A DNA stretch of 7,119 nucleotides from an uncultured Oribacterium sp. (GTDB lineage: Bacteria > Bacillota > Clostridia > Lachnospirales > Lachnospiraceae): NCBI GenBank assembly GCA_900772695.1, contig CAAGRO010000368.1, forward strand, positions 1 to 7,119. Direction: 5' to 3'. Positions 4,515 to 7,119 of the stretch are shown piece after piece. Below the pieces are notes generated by a model. It was not told the origin of the DNA and did no database searches. It saw nothing but the letters and a program-made list of their open reading frames with translations. A program made the position numbers and the translations under genes. Position 1 is the first letter of the stretch; the number at the start of each line of letters is the position of its first letter.

Positions 4515-6275
4515 TTACCGCTGCTGGTTGTACGCGTTGCAGATGGCGTTCACGTTATTCAGCAGGAAGTAGATGCCGACATAGCTTCCGATGAAGCAGA
4601 GCAACGAGCCGATGAGCATCCAGAGGAGGAGCGTCGTACCGTTTTCCTGGAAGTGGAGGCCGTAGCGCGGCGCGTTGTCCGCGAGTCGGTTGCCGACGCT
4701 GTAGAACCAGTAGAGGTCGTAGATGCCACAGGTCAGGATGCCGAAGAGGATGAACTCGAGAAGCCCCGGGGTATGTCTGCCGTCACCATCGCAGGCGACA
4801 TTGACATCACGCATGATGGTGTAGAACACATACAGCTGGTAGATGCCGCAGGTCAGGAAACCAAGCAGGATGTAGAGCGCGAGGCTTCGATCCGTCTTCA
4901 GCGGGCCGGTATACACGCCGCCCGGCTGGCTCTGCGACTGGTAGTAGCGGTTGAAGTTTCCGTCAGCACTGGCCGGACCATCCGCTGTGCTGTGGTCTCC
5001 GGCACTGTTCTGTGCGCCAATGCTGTCGTCCGCAGCGCCATATGTCTTCGCGCCAGATGCATTGGCACCCGCTGCCTGCGGAGCATCACTGCCACCGAAG
5101 GTGCTCGTGTCATAGCCGCTGTTCGGCTGGAAGTTGCTATTCTTTCCCTGCGCTAGGTCGGTCACGCGGTCCAGGTCGCGGCGGAGGCCGTCAGCAAGGT
5201 TTCCGGAGAGGCCGGCGAATGGATTCAGCTGCTTCTGAGTGATCAGCACGACGAGCAGCACGATGGCGAGGATGGCGAAGCCGATGCCCCAGCTGGCGCT
5301 GCCGATCATATAGTAGCGTTGGAAAATGGCGGAGATGATACCGCGGAGCAGGGCCTCCAGCACGAGCACAACACCACCGGCGATGACGGTCATGAGGAGC
5401 GGCTCGGCGTCACGGTCGGACCACTTCTTCCAGACGAGATACAGACCGCCGCCGATGAAGCCGTAGCCGGCGAGCTTCAGGACATTCAGGATGAAGTTCA
5501 GGAAGCTGTACATGAGGTTTACGAAACCGTGATAGCTGAAGCTGAACAGGTTCTGGATGATGCGGAAGAAGGAAGCGATGGTGCTCCAGATCTGCGGCAC
5601 GGCAAACAGCACCGTGAGGATCAGCAGGATGAGGCCGACCGTGCGGATCGTGCCATTGCCGTCCGGCTCGGACGGGACACCGTTCACCGCCGGACCATGG
5701 TTCACTGGAGGTGGTGTCTGCTGACGCGCGGTGCCGCTGTTCGGCCGAGTCTGATCCGAGCCAGCGCTGTGCGACTGCGCAGTGCTGCCGTTCGACGGTG
5801 CGTCAGCTGCTGCGGCCTGCGCACGCTGCGCGCCACCCGCACTGTTTTCCTCGGTACCGGACGCGGCGCGTCCCTCCTCGAGACGGCGCTTATACTGCTC
5901 CGTCGTGTTACCGAGCGGCGTTTCTGCTGACGCGTTTTCAGCCGGCGTTTCTGCCGACATCTCGCTCGCCGAATCGGCTTCCGGTGTTGCGGATGCTTCG
6001 TCCATCCGACCAGCCGGCGTATCTTCCGGGGCTACGCTCGCAGCTGCAGCGGTTTCCACGGTCTCCGCAGCAGCATCATCTGCACCGAGGGCAGAAGCAT
6101 TGACCACGGCTGCACCATCTGTGTCGAGGGCAGAAGCATTGGCCGCAGCTGCACCATCTATGCTGAGGGCAGAAGCATTGGCCGTGGCTGCAGTTTCCGG
6201 CGTCACCGGCTGTCCGCAGTTCGGGCAGAACTTCATGCCGTCCTCGATTTTCTGTCCACAATTCGTACAAAACAT
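4515..6275 (-). CDS. Zinc-ribbon, multi-TM, DUF4234 membrane protein
   Basis: This is a 586-residue protein. Residues 3-20 form a zinc ribbon (CTNC...CPNC; C3, C6, C17, C20). Residues about 25-205 are a disordered Ala/Thr/Glu/Ser linker with a 13-residue tandem repeat. Membrane segments follow near 211-230, 250-282, 292-313 and 330-346. A second low-complexity linker occupies about 380-455. The C-terminal part (about 461-580) is DUF4234-like, with the twin motifs FLTCGIYQLYVFY (473-485) and ILTCGIYDLYWFY (513-525). The reading frame extends upstream to 6563, but the ATG at 6275 has a strong GGAGGTG 5 nt before it and starts exactly at the zinc ribbon. It lies 26 nt after the DUF2752 gene in the same operon. 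The function of these families is unknown; the architecture suggests a membrane-envelope protein with a cytoplasmic metal-binding head. The domain calls are more certain than any role. Confidence 0.9.
   Translation of the reverse strand: MFCTNCGQKIEDGMKFCPNCGQPVTPETAATANASALSIDGAAAANASALDTDGAAVVNASALGADDAAAETVETAAAASVAPEDTPAGRMDEASATPEADSASEMSAETPAENASAETPLGNTTEQYKRRLEEGRAASGTEENSAGGAQRAQAAAADAPSNGSTAQSHSAGSDQTRPNSGTARQQTPPPVNHGPAVNGVPSEPDGNGTIRTVGLILLILTVLFAVPQIWSTIASFFRIIQNLFSFSYHGFVNLMYSFLNFILNVLKLAGYGFIGGGLYLVWKKWSDRDAEPLLMTVIAGGVVLVLEALLRGIISAIFQRYYMIGSASWGIGFAILAIVLLVVLITQKQLNPFAGLSGNLADGLRRDLDRVTDLAQGKNSNFQPNSGYDTSTFGGSDAPQAAGANASGAKTYGAADDSIGAQNSAGDHSTADGPASADGNFNRYYQSQSQPGGVYTGPLKTDRSLALYILLGFLTCGIYQLYVFYTIMRDVNVACDGDGRHTPGLLEFILFGILTCGIYDLYWFYSVGNRLADNAPRYGLHFQENGTTLLLWMLIGSLLCFIGSYVGIYFLLNNVNAICNAYNQQR
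6072..6188 (-). repeat. Three-unit 39-bp tandem repeat in the zinc-ribbon protein gene
   Basis: Three units of exactly 39 nt (6072-6110, 6111-6149, 6150-6188) share GAGGGCAGAAGCATTG at 6087, 6126 and 6165. They encode 13-residue units built on NASAL followed by D and GAA, with NASAL at protein positions 33, 46 and 59. Being in frame, copy number could change without breaking the gene, varying the length of the linker between zinc ribbon and membrane. Confidence 0.85.
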
Positions 6276-6280
6276 ACTGT

Positions 6281-6287
6281 CACCTCC
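6281..6287 (-). promoter_or_regulatory. Ribosome binding site fixing the zinc-ribbon protein start
   Basis: GGAGGTG on the minus strand, 5 nt before the ATG at 6275, is the strongest ribosome binding site in the window. It rules out the upstream ATG at 6563, which would overlap the DUF2752 gene by 262 nt. Confidence 0.85.
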
Positions 6288-6301
6288 GAAAGAGTGTCTT
6301 T

Positions 6302-6703
6302 CTATGTCGTAAATAAAAGTCGAAGCAGTCGTCCGACGAGGCCGTTCCATGGCGCGAACACCACGATGTCCTGGCCCGGGATGAAGAAGCGTGCGATCCA
6401 CACGAGGAGGAAAGCCGCGATCATCAGTCCCATGAGGCCTCGGTAAAACGCCCTCGGGATGCGATCCCGCAGCATCCAGATGGCGAGTCCCAGCGGCGGA
6501 AGTGGCCACAGCGGATGAAAGTAAAAGGCGCGTGGGAAGTCTCCCCGCAGCACCGCCATCCATGCCCGGCTCATGCCGCAGCCCGCATCCGAGATGCCCG
6601 TCAGAAATCTGAACGGACAGCCGATGCCGAACAGCATCTCCAGCACGATATAAAACAGTGCGATCAGCGCCAGCGCGCCCAGATCCTCCAAGCGACGTCT
6701 CAT
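6302..6703 (-). CDS. DUF2752 small membrane protein
   Basis: This 133-residue protein has a short basic N-terminus and hydrophobic stretches near 9-27, 65-77 and 88-104. It carries the DUF2752 signature: CPFRFLTGIS (C29), then GCGMSRAW (41-48) and FHPLWP (62-67). In most members the second motif reads CPGCGMTRA; here the first Cys-Pro is replaced by Asp-Ala (DAGCGMSRA), so only one cysteine of the pair remains. The ATG at 6703 is the only in-frame start; GGAGGG lies about 12 nt upstream, longer than ideal. It is the first gene of an operon with the zinc-ribbon/DUF4234 gene. The biochemical role of the family is unknown. The family assignment is good. Confidence 0.87.
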   Translation of the reverse strand: MRRRLEDLGALALIALFYIVLEMLFGIGCPFRFLTGISDAGCGMSRAWMAVLRGDFPRAFYFHPLWPLPPLGLAIWMLRDRIPRAFYRGLMGLMIAAFLLVWIARFFIPGQDIVVFAPWNGLVGRLLRLLFTT

Positions 6704-6751
6704 GGCGCTATGATGCCCTCCGGTCCCTTACTTGAAAACGATTGCTACTTT

Positions 6752-6757
6752 ATTATA
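6752..6757 (-). promoter_or_regulatory. Possible -10 box for the DUF2752/zinc-ribbon operon
   Basis: A perfect TATAAT on the minus strand, 48 nt before the DUF2752 start and downstream of the preceding terminator, is in the right place for the operon promoter. The -35 at 17-nt spacing (ATGCTC) is poor. Confidence 0.4.
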
Positions 6758-6847
6758 CATCATCTGCTGAATACGAGCATTAAAACATTCCAGAATCCCT
6801 ATTTTTTTAATCGCCGGTAACAGTTCGGATACCGCTTGGCTTACTTT

Positions 6848-6945
6848 GGGAGTTTGAGGCCTCCTCATGAGCTGGGGCGGGCCCGATGCACACAAGAAGC
6901 CACGGATTTCATGGGGTGGGGCGAATGAGGAGCGCCTCAAATCCC
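6848..6945. repeat. Roughly 98-bp element with imperfect inverted ends
   Basis: The left end TTTGAGGCCTCCTCAT (6853-6868) matches the reverse complement of the right end ATGAGGAGCGCCTCAAA (6925-6941) with one extra base. The similarity continues outward to GGGA/TCCC with one more indel. The 56-nt interior is G-rich (GGGGCGGGCCC, GGGGTGGGGC). It could be a miniature inverted-repeat element or a structured RNA/hairpin; nothing else identifies it. Confidence 0.6.
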
Positions 6946-6946
6946 G

Positions 6947-6977
6947 AAAAAAAGAGACGCCTGGCTGGACGTCTCTT
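6947..6977 (-). terminator. Intrinsic terminator after the partial membrane-protein gene
   Basis: On the minus strand AAGAGACG pairs with CGTCTCTT (8 bp, 10-nt loop with a possible CC/GG extension), running into an uninterrupted T-run to 6947. It lies about 54 nt after the stop codon at 7031 and ends that transcription unit. Confidence 0.92.
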
Positions 6978-6993
6978 CTGGTTTATATTCGGT

Positions 6994-7012
6994 GTTTATG
7001 GGGTCTGACCCC
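6994..7012 (+). repeat. REP-like palindrome, copy 3
   Basis: GTTTATGGGGTCTGACCCC is identical to 1764-1782. Only the left arm is complete; the right side diverges after the C-run. It lies in the 3' untranslated part of the partial gene, between its stop codon and the terminator. Confidence 0.75.
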
Positions 7013-7030
7013 TCGGCATCCCGATTTTAC

Positions 7031-7119
7031 TTACAGGATGATCTGTCCGATCAGCACGACGACTCCGGCGCAGAGGTACGCGATGGCGCACTGGAGGAGC
7101 ACCATGCCGATGGCCCAGC
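7031..7119 (-). CDS. C-terminal 28 residues of a membrane protein, possibly FeoB
   Basis: Only the end of the gene is present; it enters from the right edge and stops with TAA at 7033-7031. The 28 residues begin WAIGMVLLQCAIAYLCAG and finish VVVLIGQIIL, a single hydrophobic helix with an aromatic/glycine entry. The pattern W-A-x-G-x-x-x-x-Q-x-x-x-A-Y with a terminal IGxxL resembles the last helix of FeoB ferrous-iron transporters as I remember them. With so few residues another polytopic membrane protein cannot be excluded. It is a separate transcription unit, closed by the terminator at 6947-6977. Confidence 0.5.
   Translation of the reverse strand, partial: WAIGMVLLQCAIAYLCAGVVVLIGQIIL

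Larger units (their letters stand above)
6704..7030. other. Intergenic region between the partial membrane gene and the DUF2752 operon
   Basis: These 327 bp contain, in the direction of minus-strand transcription, a 19-nt REP-like copy, an intrinsic terminator, an imperfect inverted-repeat segment (6848-6945) and a TATAAT -10 candidate. A 70-codon minus-strand frame (6728-6940) crosses them. Its last 45 or so residues (QAVSELLPAIKKIGILECFN and onward to stop) look protein-like, but it has no convincing ribosome binding site, crosses the inverted repeat and contains the promoter candidate. It may be a gene relic; I do not call it a gene. Confidence 0.5.

Noticed and set aside
4404..5156. Plus-strand open frame of 250 codons
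   Set aside because: It is a shadow of the zinc-ribbon gene and also reads through the terminator hairpin and promoter region; its composition is that of antisense GC-rich DNA.
6276..6563. N-terminal extension of the zinc-ribbon protein to an ATG at 6563
   Set aside because: It would overlap the DUF2752 gene in another frame; the ATG at 6275 has a strong GGAGGTG and begins at the zinc ribbon.
6728..6940. 70-codon minus-strand frame as an intact gene
   Set aside because: It starts inside the inverted-repeat segment without a convincing ribosome binding site and contains the likely operon -10; kept only as a possible relic.
1..7119. CRISPR array, tRNA, rRNA or riboswitch
   Set aside because: There are no regularly spaced direct repeats with variable spacers, no tRNA cloverleaf signatures and no leader long enough with recognised conserved riboswitch elements.

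Overview
The window looks like a chromosomal segment of a fairly GC-rich Firmicute, most likely a Clostridia/Lachnospiraceae-type anaerobe. This rests on the gene families present (spore-photoproduct-lyase-like radical SAM enzyme, 48-residue CXXC protein of the CD1871A type, NapH-like polyferredoxin, TlpA lipoprotein, zinc-ribbon/DUF4234 and DUF2752 membrane proteins) and on strong GGAGG-type ribosome binding sites. The exact genus cannot be read from the sequence. Every gene I can support is on the minus strand, so the window is described from high to low coordinates. The long plus-strand open frames are antisense shadows of GC-rich genes.

7119-6704: the last 28 codons of a membrane protein (possibly FeoB) enter from the right. 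They are followed by a 19-nt repeat copy, a strong intrinsic terminator, a roughly 98-bp segment with imperfect inverted ends, and a probable promoter. 6703-4515: a two-gene operon encodes a DUF2752 membrane protein and, 26 nt later, a 586-residue zinc-ribbon/multi-TM/DUF4234 protein. It is closed by a clear intrinsic terminator at 4470-4496.

4444-1846: a membrane redox module. An extended -10 promoter drives a TTG-started 48-residue CXXC protein. Its stop overlaps the probable TTG start of a 300-residue polyferredoxin. After 353 bp of AT-rich DNA full of inverted repeats comes a TlpA/ResA-like thioredoxin lipoprotein. The three products could form an electron path from the cytoplasmic iron-sulfur clusters to a thiol carrier outside the membrane; this is inference from family and gene order.

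1840-1: two oppositely oriented copies of a GGGGTCTGACCCC palindrome (REP-like) lie upstream of a nucleoside phosphorylase/nucleosidase-family gene. One abuts its ribosome binding site. That gene is followed by a spore photoproduct lyase-family radical SAM gene that runs off the left edge. The pairing suggests handling of the adenosyl by-product or a shared nucleic-acid-damage role, but neither is proven.

I found no tRNA, rRNA, CRISPR array or intact insertion sequence. The best candidates for something under-described are the small CXXC protein/polyferredoxin/TlpA module, the nucleosidase-SPL pair, the dispersed REP-like palindromes and the nested palindromes at 3147-3389.
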